DNA from: Marinoscillum sp040222955
GTDB lineage: Bacteria > Bacteroidota > Bacteroidia > Cytophagales > Cyclobacteriaceae
NCBI RefSeq assembly: GCF_040222955.1
Contig: NZ_JAVKCA010000022.1
Coordinates: 186,001-250,000, forward strand
DNA length: 64,000 nucleotides
Reading direction: 5' to 3'
Shown: one piece after another, positions 26,312 through 34,513 of the stretch
How the letters are laid out: each line of letters begins with the position of its first letter
Numbering within the stretch: the first letter of the stretch is position 1
Notes under the pieces: generated by a model
What the model was told of the DNA's origin: nothing
Databases searched by the model: none
What the model saw: the letters and a program-made list of their open reading frames with translations, nothing else
Translations under genes and position numbers: made by a program

Positions 26312-27286
26312 CTATTTTTCTCGTTTCATCAACTGGCCAGCAAAACTTCGCAAAAGCGATTTTCCCTCGGCATCAGCGGCTAAACTATCCAATAATGTGA
26401 AAGATTCATCGAAATACTGATTCATAAGCTGAGTAGTCAATGCCTTTATTCCCAACTCATCATAGATTTTGGTCACAGCGGCAACCTTCTCTGCCGGATC
26501 GAAATTCCTCATAGACAGCCAGTTGCTCAGTCGGGCTTTCTGATCGCCCACCGCCAACTCCTGAGCTTTGATCAGGAGAAACGTTTTTTTATTGGAAATA
26601 ATATCTCCACCCACCTGCTTGCCAAACTTGGCCTGATCTGCGTACACATCCAGCAGATCATCCATCAGCTGAAACCCTATGCCCATCTTCACGCCCACAT
26701 CATACAGCTGCTTGCGCTCTCCCACCGGCATTCCCGCCATGAGCGCTCCATACTCCAGACTAAAACCTAGTAAAACGGCTGTTTTTAACCGGATCATGCC
26801 AATGTACTCCTCCACACTCACCCGATCCTCAGACTCAAAGTTCATATCGATCTGCTGGCCCTCACACACCTCCACGGCACATTGGTTAAACAAGCGCAAT
26901 GCCTCCGGCAAAATGCTTGGATCCAACTCCAGCAGGAGATCGTAAGCTTTAACCAGCATGGTATCACCACTGAGTATCGCCACGGTATTGTTCCATTTTT
27001 CATGAACTGTAGGCTTACCCCTGCGTAAGGGAGCCTCATCCATAATGTCGTCATGCATCAGGGTGAAGTTGTGAAAAACCTCCACCGCCAATGCCGGTCT
27101 GACAATTCGCTCACAGTCCCCTTTCCCCAGCTGGTAGCCCAGCAAAGTCAAAAGCGGACGCATGCGCTTGCCTCCCAGAGACATAATGTAGCTAATGGGC
27201 TCGTAGAGATTCTTTGGCTCACTGCCAAAATCCAGACCGGAGATTTTCTTATCTAGAAGTTCCTGAAGTTCAGGGATTGATTTCAT
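26312..27286 (-). CDS. Polyprenyl (isoprenyl) diphosphate synthase
   Basis: 324 residues from the ATG at 27286. The longer reading from 27442 overlaps the rnr coding end and adds a non-homologous tail, so the shorter start is preferred. Family motifs: GGKRMRPLL near residue 37-45, first Asp-rich motif DDIMD near 84-88 followed by RRGKPTVH, and second motif QLMDDLLD near 215-222. It condenses isopentenyl diphosphate units onto an allylic primer. The chain length, whether farnesyl, geranylgeranyl or the octaprenyl/heptaprenyl tail of menaquinone, cannot be fixed from the motifs alone. Confidence 0.9.
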   Translation of the reverse strand: MKSIPELQELLDKKISGLDFGSEPKNLYEPISYIMSLGGKRMRPLLTLLGYQLGKGDCERIVRPALAVEVFHNFTLMHDDIMDEAPLRRGKPTVHEKWNNTVAILSGDTMLVKAYDLLLELDPSILPEALRLFNQCAVEVCEGQQIDMNFESEDRVSVEEYIGMIRLKTAVLLGFSLEYGALMAGMPVGERKQLYDVGVKMGIGFQLMDDLLDVYADQAKFGKQVGGDIISNKKTFLLIKAQELAVGDQKARLSNWLSMRNFDPAEKVAAVTKIYDELGIKALTTQLMNQYFDESFTLLDSLAADAEGKSLLRSFAGQLMKREK

Positions 27287-27398
27287 GAGGTGATAATTCT
27301 GTAGCAAATAAAAACAAAACTCCCTGAAACAAATGATTGTTGAAAGGGCCAGGGATTGATCAGGCTGGCCGCTCTTCGGGATCTTATAAAACCAGAGG

Positions 27399-29561
27399 TC
27401 AGTCTTCCTGAACCAGGTCCAAATCGATGGTGCGGCGATCAATATCCGTCTTCACCACTTTCACCATGAGCTTATCACCCAGTGTGATGATCCGCTTGTT
27501 TCGTTTGCCAATGATCCGATAATTCTTCTCGTCAAACTCGTAGAAATCATCATCCAGGTCGGCCAATCTGACCATGCCCTCACACTTGGTTTCTACTATT
27601 TCCACAAAGATGCCCCACTCGGTCACTCCGGAAACGATGCCTTCAAAATCCTCACCCAGCATGGTTTGCATAAACTCTACCTGCTTGTATTTGATGGAGG
27701 CGCGCTCCGCATCTGCGGCATTCTTTTCCCGCTCCGAGGAGTGAACACATTTTTTCTCTTCGGGCTCTACCTCCACGGATTTCCCACCTTGCAGGTAATG
27801 CCACAGGAGCCTATGAACCATCACATCGGGATACCGGCGGATAGGGGAAGTGAAGTGTGTATAGTGATCAAAGGCCAGGCCAAAATGCCCTTTAGGCTCT
27901 GTGGTATACTTGGCTTTGGCCATCGAGCGTATCGCCAGTTGCTCCAGCACATTCTGCTCGGGCTTACCGGTGATTTCATCCATGAGCTTATTGAGGCTTT
28001 GGGAGATGTCTCCAGCCACATTCATTTTATGCCCAAACTTGGCCGCAAACTTGGAAAAGTTTTCAAGTTTTTCCGGATCCGGGTTGTCATGAGTTCTGTA
28101 CACAAAGGTGTGCTTCCCGTTTTCCCCTTTGCCCCACTTATAGATATAGGTGGCCACTTCTCTGTTGGCCAGGAGCATAAACTCCTCGATCATCTTGTGG
28201 GCATCTTTTCGAATCTTCGGCACTACAGCCAGCGGCTTTCCTTTTTCATCCAGCTGGAATTTTACTTCCGTGGTTTCAAAGTTGACCGCACCATTCTTGA
28301 ATCGCTTGTCCCTTAGTTTGTGAGCGATGCTGTTGAGCAGTTGTAGCTCAGTAGCATAGTCTCCTTCTCCCGTTTCTATGCCAATTTGGGCATCTTCATA
28401 GGTAAACCTTCTGTTGGAGTGGATGATCGTACGACCAAACCACTTCTTCTTCACCTTGCCCTCTGTATCCATCACGAAGGAGGCTGAAAACGTCAGCTTA
28501 TCTTCATTGGGTCGGAGGGAGCAGAGTCCGTTAGAAAGTTTTTCCGGCAACATGGGGATGGTTCTATCCACCAAATACACTGACGTAGCCCGCTGTACGG
28601 CCTCTTTTTCCAATACAGATTTGGGTGTCACATAATGTGACACGTCCGCAATGTGTATACCAATCTCATAGTCACCATTGTCCAGTTTTTCTATGGACAA
28701 GGCATCATCAAAATCCTTGGCATCCTCAGGATCTACGGTAAATGTGGTGATGTTCCTGAAGTCTCTCCGGTCTTTCAGGTCATCGGCAGAAATCTCCGTT
28801 GGAATTTTAGCGGCAGCTGCTTCAATGTTTTCTGGGAATTGGAACGGCAAACCAAACTCCGCCATGATGGAGTGAATTTCAGCTTCATTTTCACCCGCAG
28901 CACCCAGTACGGCCGTCACCTCGCCCATAGGGCTCCGGTTTTTGGCATCGTGCCAGCGGGTGATTTTCACCATCACTTTATCATTGTGTTTGGCCTTCAT
29001 GATTTTCTCAGGATACACAAACACGTCAAAATGGATGTTTCTGCTATCCGGCACCACAAAGGCAAACTTGGGCGATAGCTCAATGCGGCCAACAAATTCT
29101 TCTTTGGCCCGTGAAACGAGCTCTACTACCTTACCTTCAGGCCTGAAGCCATCGTTTCCAGGCTTGGTAATCTGCACTTTCACGATATCCTTATCGATGG
29201 CAAACTTGAGGTCATCCGTTTTGACCCAAATATCATCCTCAGATTGATCACTAATGATGTAGGCAAAGCGGGCATTCACGTGATCCACGCGCCCCTCTAT
29301 GGTTTCAGGCTCATACGCACTGATAAAGCGGCCGTCGGGTGCCTTGGCCAATTGGCCTTTGGATTCCATCCCGAATAGGATGTCTTTGAGTGATTCTTTA
29401 GACTTTTTATCACGCAGACCCAGCTCCTTAATGAGCTGTCTGTAGCTGAATCGCTCTCCTATGTGATGAGCAAATACACCTCTTACCTGGTCTTTTATGC
29501 GCTTTACATTAGATGATTTCTGCTGGGGTTTTTCTGTTTTTTTCTTTCTTTTCTTACTCAT
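27399..29561 (-). CDS. rnr: Ribonuclease R
   Basis: A 720-residue 3'-5' exoribonuclease of the RNB family. Domain order: basic Lys-rich N-terminus, winged-helix domain (about 22-80), two cold-shock domains (about 85-230), and the RNB catalytic domain with DPEDAKDFDDALSI (the magnesium-binding Asp cluster) and FTSPIRRYPDVMVHRLL. A C-terminal S1 domain (about 630-710) completes it. It degrades structured RNA and helps quality control of rRNA and mRNA. The PolB-type exonuclease gene lies just eight bases upstream on the same strand. Confidence 0.93.
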   Translation of the reverse strand: MSKKRKKKTEKPQQKSSNVKRIKDQVRGVFAHHIGERFSYRQLIKELGLRDKKSKESLKDILFGMESKGQLAKAPDGRFISAYEPETIEGRVDHVNARFAYIISDQSEDDIWVKTDDLKFAIDKDIVKVQITKPGNDGFRPEGKVVELVSRAKEEFVGRIELSPKFAFVVPDSRNIHFDVFVYPEKIMKAKHNDKVMVKITRWHDAKNRSPMGEVTAVLGAAGENEAEIHSIMAEFGLPFQFPENIEAAAAKIPTEISADDLKDRRDFRNITTFTVDPEDAKDFDDALSIEKLDNGDYEIGIHIADVSHYVTPKSVLEKEAVQRATSVYLVDRTIPMLPEKLSNGLCSLRPNEDKLTFSASFVMDTEGKVKKKWFGRTIIHSNRRFTYEDAQIGIETGEGDYATELQLLNSIAHKLRDKRFKNGAVNFETTEVKFQLDEKGKPLAVVPKIRKDAHKMIEEFMLLANREVATYIYKWGKGENGKHTFVYRTHDNPDPEKLENFSKFAAKFGHKMNVAGDISQSLNKLMDEITGKPEQNVLEQLAIRSMAKAKYTTEPKGHFGLAFDHYTHFTSPIRRYPDVMVHRLLWHYLQGGKSVEVEPEEKKCVHSSEREKNAADAERASIKYKQVEFMQTMLGEDFEGIVSGVTEWGIFVEIVETKCEGMVRLADLDDDFYEFDEKNYRIIGKRNKRIITLGDKLMVKVVKTDIDRRTIDLDLVQED

Positions 29562-29568
29562 ATAGAGC

Positions 29569-30294
29569 TTATGTAACTATTGTAATTTTTTTGGGATCCA
29601 CTATGGGAAGTGCATGCATTTTTAAGAATAATTGTGCGGTAGCGATCACATCTCCCTGGCAGTATTTTTCTATTCGTTCCAGGCCTTTTTCTTCAGTGTA
29701 ATATACTTCATTCACCATGGATCCGTCTATGTCTGTTTTACTTGAGGGGATGTCAAAAATGGTGGTGAGCAGATCCAGAGAGGTGAAATTCTTCCGATCA
29801 CCAAACTTCCACATTTCCAGGGTGTCCAAAAAATTGACCTCCCATGGCTTCTTACCGGCATTGTCCAGTACGTAGGGCAGCTTGATCCCGTTGATCAGCA
29901 TGCGGCGGCTAAGATACGGAAAATCAAACTCCTTTCCATTATGTGCACACAGACGTAAGTACTCTGGGTCAAATTTTGTTTCCAAAAAGTTTTTTACTTC
30001 CGAAAGAAGCTCCCGCTCATCATGACCTGATATGGACTTAATCCTGATGGTAAGATCGCCCTCCTGATCTTCATGAAAGATGCCAAAGGCTACGGTGATC
30101 ACCTTGCCAAACTCGGCGTAGATCCCAGCCCGTTTTTCATAAAGCTCCTCAGCGGTATAGTCCTCCTCATTTCTAAGAAAGCTAGCTTTTCTCTCCCAAA
30201 GCTTCTGGAGATCGGTGTTAAGTTTTTGATAATCTTTTGAGTTGGCTACTGTTTCGATATCGAGTATCAACAGATTCTTCAGGCGCTGATCCAT
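29569..30294 (-). CDS. PolB-related 3'-5' exonuclease (DEDDy type)
   Basis: A 241-residue single-domain nuclease. Exo I: LILDIETVANS with Asp12 and Glu14. Exo II: LCAHNGKEFDFPYLSRRML with the conserved Asn-Gly-x-x-Phe-Asp. Exo III: YCQGDVIATAQLFL with Asp, near residue 215. This is the stand-alone exonuclease family related to the proofreading domain of family B DNA polymerases. It acts on DNA or RNA ends; the natural substrate is not known. Its place just ahead of rnr suggests a shared nucleic-acid turnover role, though that is inference. Confidence 0.85.
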   Translation of the reverse strand: MDQRLKNLLILDIETVANSKDYQKLNTDLQKLWERKASFLRNEEDYTAEELYEKRAGIYAEFGKVITVAFGIFHEDQEGDLTIRIKSISGHDERELLSEVKNFLETKFDPEYLRLCAHNGKEFDFPYLSRRMLINGIKLPYVLDNAGKKPWEVNFLDTLEMWKFGDRKNFTSLDLLTTIFDIPSSKTDIDGSMVNEVYYTEEKGLERIEKYCQGDVIATAQLFLKMHALPIVDPKKITIVT

Positions 30295-30357
30295 AGAACG
30301 ACAAATTGGTGAACTTAAATTACAAAATCCGGAGCTATGAATCCAAATGATCGGAGT

Positions 30358-30753
30358 TTACTGATGAAGTACACCTTCCATCTGAAGCTCATCTATATAA
30401 CTGAGGTTTTCTTTGATGATAGTTTCGGGTACAAAGATGTATTTCTTATCATAGAGCTGGCCATCGATAAAAAAGCTCACCCAATACTCATTGTTGAGGT
30501 GAAACACCTGCTCATCTATGGGCTCTATCAGGGCGTATTCTCCGGGTTCTATTTTGGGAATCATGTGGCGCAATACAGAGGTTTTCTGCTCCTCACCTCC
30601 CTTGACGCCATAGCCTTTGCTGGTCACCATCACGGTATCCAGGTTTTTATCGCTCCTGTTGAGCAGGTACACACGCCACTGCTCTGCGTCCTTTTCCCTC
30701 ACCACAGACACGAATACGCTTTCAATCTGCGGAAATTTGATGTCCTTTTTCAT
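30358..30753 (-). CDS. Conserved hypothetical protein, 131 aa, coupled to lipB
   Basis: A soluble protein with no signal. It contains VSVVREKDAEQWRVYLLNRS, VTSKGYGVKGGEEQKTSVLRH and EYWVSFFIDGQLYDKKYIFVP, patterns I recognise as a Bacteroidota-specific family that has been loosely misnamed in databases as a phenylalanyl-tRNA synthetase subunit; no synthetase motif is present. It looks like a small beta-sandwich. Its start overlaps the lipB stop by four bases, so the two are translated together. Function unknown. Confidence 0.8.
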   Translation of the reverse strand: MKKDIKFPQIESVFVSVVREKDAEQWRVYLLNRSDKNLDTVMVTSKGYGVKGGEEQKTSVLRHMIPKIEPGEYALIEPIDEQVFHLNNEYWVSFFIDGQLYDKKYIFVPETIIKENLSYIDELQMEGVLHQ

Positions 30754-31466
30754 TCTTCCAGTTCCATTTCAAACAAATCAACCAAATGCCCTTTGAGCCT
30801 TTGCTCCACTTCGGCCATATCAGGCTTGTACCCGAGCTCCTTATCCAAAGAGGTTACCGCCTTATCATCAATACCACATGGCACGATGTAGCCAAAATAG
30901 TTCAAATCCGCATGCACGTTGAAGGCGAATCCATGCATCGTCACCCACCGGCTCGACTTCACCCCAAGGGCACAAATTTTTCGGGTATTTACTTCATCCT
31001 CATGATCTATCCACACCCCCGTGAGTCCGGGGATTCTTCCTCCTGTCACTCCATAATCCTTCAGGGTGAGAATAATGGCCTCCTCCAGATACCGCAAATA
31101 CTTATGAATGTCGGTAAAAAAATTATCTAAATCCAGGATAGGGTACCCGACAATCTGCCCGGGCCCGTGATAGGTAATGTCTCCACCACGGTTGATCTTA
31201 TAATAAGTGGCCTCTTTCTCATCCAGGCCATCTTCATCCAGCAATAAATGCTCCGGCTTGCCACTTTTCCCAAGCGTAAATACATGCGGGTGCTGACAAA
31301 AAATGAGGTAATTGTCCACCACCTTCTGCTCCGATTCCGGAAGCTTGCGATTTGCTATTTTCTGATCTACCGAACGTTTGAAAACCGCCTCCTGATAGTC
31401 CCAGGCCTCCTGATAATCCATGAGCCCCAGGTGAATAAACTTGGTTTTTTTGTTTTGAACAGCCAA
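30750..31466 (-). CDS. lipB: Lipoyl(octanoyl) transferase
   Basis: Moves octanoate from acyl carrier protein to lipoyl domains of 2-oxo-acid dehydrogenases. 238 residues with the family motifs GGDITYHGPGQIVGYP (about 93-108), GVKSSRWVTMHG containing the catalytic Lys (about 166-177), and VPCGIDDKAVTS carrying the acyl-accepting Cys (about 195-206). The gene lies directly after manA (no gap) and overlaps the 131-residue gene downstream. No lipA is in the window. Confidence 0.93.
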   Translation of the reverse strand: MAVQNKKTKFIHLGLMDYQEAWDYQEAVFKRSVDQKIANRKLPESEQKVVDNYLIFCQHPHVFTLGKSGKPEHLLLDEDGLDEKEATYYKINRGGDITYHGPGQIVGYPILDLDNFFTDIHKYLRYLEEAIILTLKDYGVTGGRIPGLTGVWIDHEDEVNTRKICALGVKSSRWVTMHGFAFNVHADLNYFGYIVPCGIDDKAVTSLDKELGYKPDMAEVEQRLKGHLVDLFEMELEE

Positions 31467-32447
31467 TTATTTGCGGATATATGACTCCAACATGGTAACG
31501 CCCACGGAAGTTTCAAACTTATATTTTTCCAGGGTAGCAGGCACCAGTATCACCTCACCCATCTTTAGCTCTTCCTCTCCCTTAGCATGAACCAACGTTG
31601 CTTTTCCATCCAGACAAACATAGATTTTGAAGCAATCCAGACCAGAATGATCCACCTCAAAATCACTTGTCAGGTTCAACTTATTGGTGGTGAAATATTC
31701 ACAGGATACTATGTCTACCCGGGTGTCCACCTGATCCTTATATGGTGTCTTGTATTGGTCGTATTTTTTGTAGTCAATGGCATCCAGAGACTCCTCTATA
31801 TGCAATTCACGCAAATTGCCTTCGGCATCCTTACGATCAAAATCGTAAATGCGATAGGTCACATCTGAAGTCTGCTGAATCTCCGCCAGCAAGAGGCCTT
31901 TGCCAATGGTATGCACACGGCCCGCAGGCAAAAAAAACACGTCCCCGGCTTTGGCTTCTTCACGGTTCAGGATTTCATTGAGTCTGCCCTCGTCAAAAGC
32001 TTTTTGATAGGATTCGCGATCCAGTTCCTGGCCAAAACCACTGATCAGCGTAGCTCCGGGATCAGCCTGCATGATGTACCACATCTCCGTTTTGCCTTTG
32101 GAGGCATGACGTTTCTGCGCTAACTCATTATCAGGGTGTACCTGTATAGATAAATCGTCGTTGGCATCTATAAACTTGATGAGCAAGGGGAATTCTTCGC
32201 CATACTCCTTCAAAATGCGGCTGCCTAGCAAAGACGGCCCGGACGCAGCGATGACCTCCGTAAGAAGCCGGCCGGACAGTTCCCCGTTGGCCACCTCTGA
32301 GATGTTTCCCTGTACACCTGAAAGCTCCCAGGTCTCCCCACAGTTGGGCAGTGGAGAGAAATCTTTACCCAGTACGGTTTTGATCTTTTGTCCTCCCCAG
32401 ATCTTATCTTTAAATATGGTCTTGAATTTCAGCGGATATAATTCCAA
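31467..32447 (-). CDS. manA: Mannose-6-phosphate isomerase, class I
   Basis: Interconverts fructose-6-phosphate and mannose-6-phosphate, feeding mannose-containing glycans. 326 residues, cupin fold, Bacteroidota/Firmicute short type. Zinc-site residues are visible: the Gln and His in SIQVHPDN, Glu in KTEMWYIM and His in GRVHTIGKG. AEIQQTSDVTYRIYDFDR gives the family's catalytic Arg region. It is first in the manA-lipB-131-residue run and divergent from yraN, with only 11 bases between the starts. Confidence 0.92.
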   Translation of the reverse strand: MELYPLKFKTIFKDKIWGGQKIKTVLGKDFSPLPNCGETWELSGVQGNISEVANGELSGRLLTEVIAASGPSLLGSRILKEYGEEFPLLIKFIDANDDLSIQVHPDNELAQKRHASKGKTEMWYIMQADPGATLISGFGQELDRESYQKAFDEGRLNEILNREEAKAGDVFFLPAGRVHTIGKGLLLAEIQQTSDVTYRIYDFDRKDAEGNLRELHIEESLDAIDYKKYDQYKTPYKDQVDTRVDIVSCEYFTTNKLNLTSDFEVDHSGLDCFKIYVCLDGKATLVHAKGEEELKMGEVILVPATLEKYKFETSVGVTMLESYIRK

Positions 32448-32458
32448 TGTGATAGCTT

Positions 32459-32803
32459 TTGATGGATACTAAAAATAAGGGCAAATATGGGGAAGATTTG
32501 GCGGTTTCTTACCTCCGTAAGAAGGGTTTTGAAATCGTGGAAAGGAACTATCGCTTCCGTAAAGGTGAAATAGATCTCATCACACTCCTGAACAATGAGG
32601 TGCTGGTTTTTATTGAGGTAAAGCTCAGAAAAGGAGATGCTTATGGAGACCCCGAAACTTTTGTGAGCCGCAAACAGGAGCGACTCATCATACAGGCAGC
32701 GGAGGACTACATTTTCGCCATCAACTGGCAGAAAGACATCCGTTTTGACATCATTTCTATCACCGGGAGTCAGCTGGAGCACATTGAGGATGCTTTTTAT
32801 TGA
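32459..32803 (+). CDS. YraN-family (UPF0102) endonuclease-like protein
   Basis: 114 residues. The opening KGKYGEDLAVSYLRKKGFEIVERNYRFRKGEIDLI matches the UPF0102/YraN family, which has a restriction-endonuclease-like core (Glu in GEDLA, Asp in EIDLI, and Glu/Lys in VFIEVKLRKG). The family is widespread and its role remains unclear; a link to recombination or DNA uptake has been suggested from the fold. All core residues are present. The start lies 11 bases from divergent manA. Confidence 0.88.
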   Translation: MMDTKNKGKYGEDLAVSYLRKKGFEIVERNYRFRKGEIDLITLLNNEVLVFIEVKLRKGDAYGDPETFVSRKQERLIIQAAEDYIFAINWQKDIRFDIISITGSQLEHIEDAFY

Positions 32804-32843
32804 GTGATCAAATCCCAAAAGAACTTTTCCTTCCTTATCTTCG

Positions 32844-32863
32844 TATTATAACCCATATTATAA
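32844..32863. promoter_or_regulatory. Direct repeat ahead of the toxin-antitoxin pair (candidate operator)
   Basis: TATTATAA-CCCA-TATTATAA, with starts 12 bases apart, just before the antitoxin ATG at 32868. TATCTTCG at 32836-32843 could be the -7 box. Antitoxins commonly bind such repeats to repress their own operon. Confidence 0.45.
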
Positions 32864-32867
32864 GATT

Positions 32868-33092
32868 ATGGAAAAATCCAAAGTAACCACCGTAGGTTCA
32901 TCAATTGGTATAGTACTCCCAAAATCTATCCAGGCGAAGCTTCATGTGAAAAAGGGAGATATGGTTTCCTTTATTGAAACTGCGCATGGAGTAGAAATTA
33001 CGGCCTACGATCCTGAATTTGAGGATCAAATGAGTGCCGCACGGAAAGTAATGGACGACTTCAGAAACTCGTTAAATGAACTCGCCAAGTGA
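32868..33092 (+). CDS. AbrB/MazE-type antitoxin
   Basis: 74 residues. VTTVGSSIGIVLPKSIQAKL followed by HVKKGDMVSFIE is the SpoVT-AbrB swapped-hairpin DNA-binding fold. The C-terminal tail (about 45-74) is the likely toxin-neutralising segment. The gene overlaps the Doc-like toxin gene by 17 bases, the usual arrangement for type II toxin-antitoxin pairs. It is expected to repress its own promoter, perhaps at the TATTATAA repeats directly upstream. Pairing of an AbrB-type antitoxin with Doc replaces the more usual Phd partner. Confidence 0.85.
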   Translation: MEKSKVTTVGSSIGIVLPKSIQAKLHVKKGDMVSFIETAHGVEITAYDPEFEDQMSAARKVMDDFRNSLNELAK

Positions 33093-33477
33093 ATTTAGGT
33101 GGATCAGTGAGCCTGTCGTTCACGCCATTCACAACGAGCAAATAGCCAGACATGGGGGACTTCCTGGAATCCGGGATATTGGTTTGTTAGAATCTGCACT
33201 GGCACGCCCAAAGAATTTGTTTCTATATGAAGGTACATCTCTTGCACAATGTGCTGCCAGCTATATGTATGGCATTGTTCGTAATCATCCATTTCTGGAT
33301 GGAAACAAGAGAACAGGCTTCGTGGTAGGCGTCACCTTCCTGATTTTAAACCAACACTATGTGGAAGTATCTGAAGCCGAAGTAGTCGTGGAAATTTTGA
33401 ACCTGGCTAATGGAAACACCTCAGAGGAAGCCATTGAATTATGGTTGAGGAGAATCATAACGCCTCTCAAAAACTAA
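33076..33477 (+). CDS. Doc-like toxin (Fic/Doc family)
   Basis: 133 residues. The motif HPFLDGNKRT at 71-80 is the Fic/Doc active site. Lys at the position where AMP-transferring Fic proteins have Gly is characteristic of Doc, which phosphorylates elongation factor Tu and stops translation. The N-terminal VVHAIHNEQIARHGG and GIRDIGLLESALARP segments are typical of Doc. The whole catalytic core is intact, so it should be active unless neutralised by the overlapping AbrB-type antitoxin. Confidence 0.9.
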   Translation: MNSPSEFRWISEPVVHAIHNEQIARHGGLPGIRDIGLLESALARPKNLFLYEGTSLAQCAASYMYGIVRNHPFLDGNKRTGFVVGVTFLILNQHYVEVSEAEVVVEILNLANGNTSEEAIELWLRRIITPLKN

Positions 33478-33479
33478 CC

Positions 33480-33917
33480 TCACCTACTTACTTTTACCTT
33501 TTTCTTCAAGTACTTCACCACGGCATCATATTCGGTATTCTCCCGGTTGGAAAGTTTGAGTATCTTCTTTTTGGTATACAGGATTTTCACTTCTCTGAAT
33601 TCTCCGTTTTTGGTTTTGATCACTTCCTCACGCCAGCCGAGAATATCCGGCACTTTGATGTCCACTTTCATTCGGGTAATTGGATAAAAAACCACAATCC
33701 GATTGTCTCCAATCTTCACAATCTTAATGGCCGCCAGCAGCTTTCCCAGCACTAGCAAACCAATCACCAACGTAAGGGGTGCCAGAATGAGCTTGAAAAT
33801 AAAGTAGGACTCCCCGGACAACAGACTACTCAACAGCATAAAAAACGACCCGAAAATAAGGATCAGAAAAATACTTAAAGCTGTCAGCGTTTTGGTAATA
33901 GGTTTCGAAACGATCAT
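33480..33917 (-). CDS. Hypothetical membrane protein, 145 aa
   Basis: The start at 33917 is chosen because its ATG overlaps the stop of the upstream acetyltransferase gene (ATGA); the longer reading from 33965 would run inside that gene. Two membrane helices (about residues 8-35 and 45-70) are followed by a basic soluble domain (IGDNRIVVFYPITRMKVDI, ILKLSNRENTEYDAVVKYL), reminiscent of small PH-like membrane proteins. I do not recognise a named family. Confidence 0.65.
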   Translation of the reverse strand: MIVSKPITKTLTALSIFLILIFGSFFMLLSSLLSGESYFIFKLILAPLTLVIGLLVLGKLLAAIKIVKIGDNRIVVFYPITRMKVDIKVPDILGWREEVIKTKNGEFREVKILYTKKKILKLSNRENTEYDAVVKYLKKKVKVSR

Positions 33918-34501
33918 TGGAAGGCGGCTATTCTCTGTTCCAAATTTGATTTCACCTGTGGCCACTCGTCTTTCAAAATACTATAGTAAACGGTATCTCT
34001 CCTTCGTCCATTGGCCACAATTCTGTTGCTCCGAAGCACGCCATCTTCTTTGGCTCCCAATTTCTCTATTGCCCTGCGTGAACGTACATTGAGCACATCT
34101 GTCTTATATTCCACCCGGTAAAAGCCCAGGGTTTCGAATGCATGAGTCATCATTAGGAGCTTACAGTTAGGATTTACCTCTGTACCATGAAACTCAGTCC
34201 CATACCAGGTGCCACCTATTTCGATCACCTTATTGGGTTCATCAATGCTGAGATAGCAAGACAGTCCTGCATATTTTGCACTTGGTTTATGATAGACCAC
34301 ATGTGGTAGCCACTTGCCCTCCTTCATTAGGGTAATCCTGCTCTCCATCCAGCTCTTAAAAACAGACTCTTCGGAGAGATCATATGGAAAATAGCTCCAA
34401 AGCGAGGAGTCTAACACCAGGTGGGCTAATTTCTTCCAGTCGCCACTTACCAGTGGGCTCAGTCGGATTACATCATTTTCAATAGTTGAAAGCGGCAGCA
34501 T
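33914..34501 (-). CDS. GNAT-family N-acetyltransferase, RimJ/RimL type
   Basis: 195 residues. The family layout is seen: IRLSPLVSGDWKKL at the start, IEIGGTWYGTEFHGTEVNP in the acetyl-CoA-binding beta-4/alpha-3 region (with a variant of the RG.G.G motif), and HAFETLGFYRVEYKTDVLN-RSRRAIEKLGAKEDGV near the end. Relatives acetylate amino termini or small molecules such as spermidine and antibiotics; the substrate here is unknown. Four-base overlap with the downstream membrane protein gene indicates one transcript. Confidence 0.85.
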   Translation of the reverse strand: MLPLSTIENDVIRLSPLVSGDWKKLAHLVLDSSLWSYFPYDLSEESVFKSWMESRITLMKEGKWLPHVVYHKPSAKYAGLSCYLSIDEPNKVIEIGGTWYGTEFHGTEVNPNCKLLMMTHAFETLGFYRVEYKTDVLNVRSRRAIEKLGAKEDGVLRSNRIVANGRRRDTVYYSILKDEWPQVKSNLEQRIAAFQ

Positions 34502-34513
34502 GGTTAAACAAGT

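Noticed and set aside
27287..27442. A longer start for the polyprenyl synthase
   Set aside because: It overlaps the end of rnr and adds 52 residues with no family similarity; the ATG at 27286 gives the normal length.
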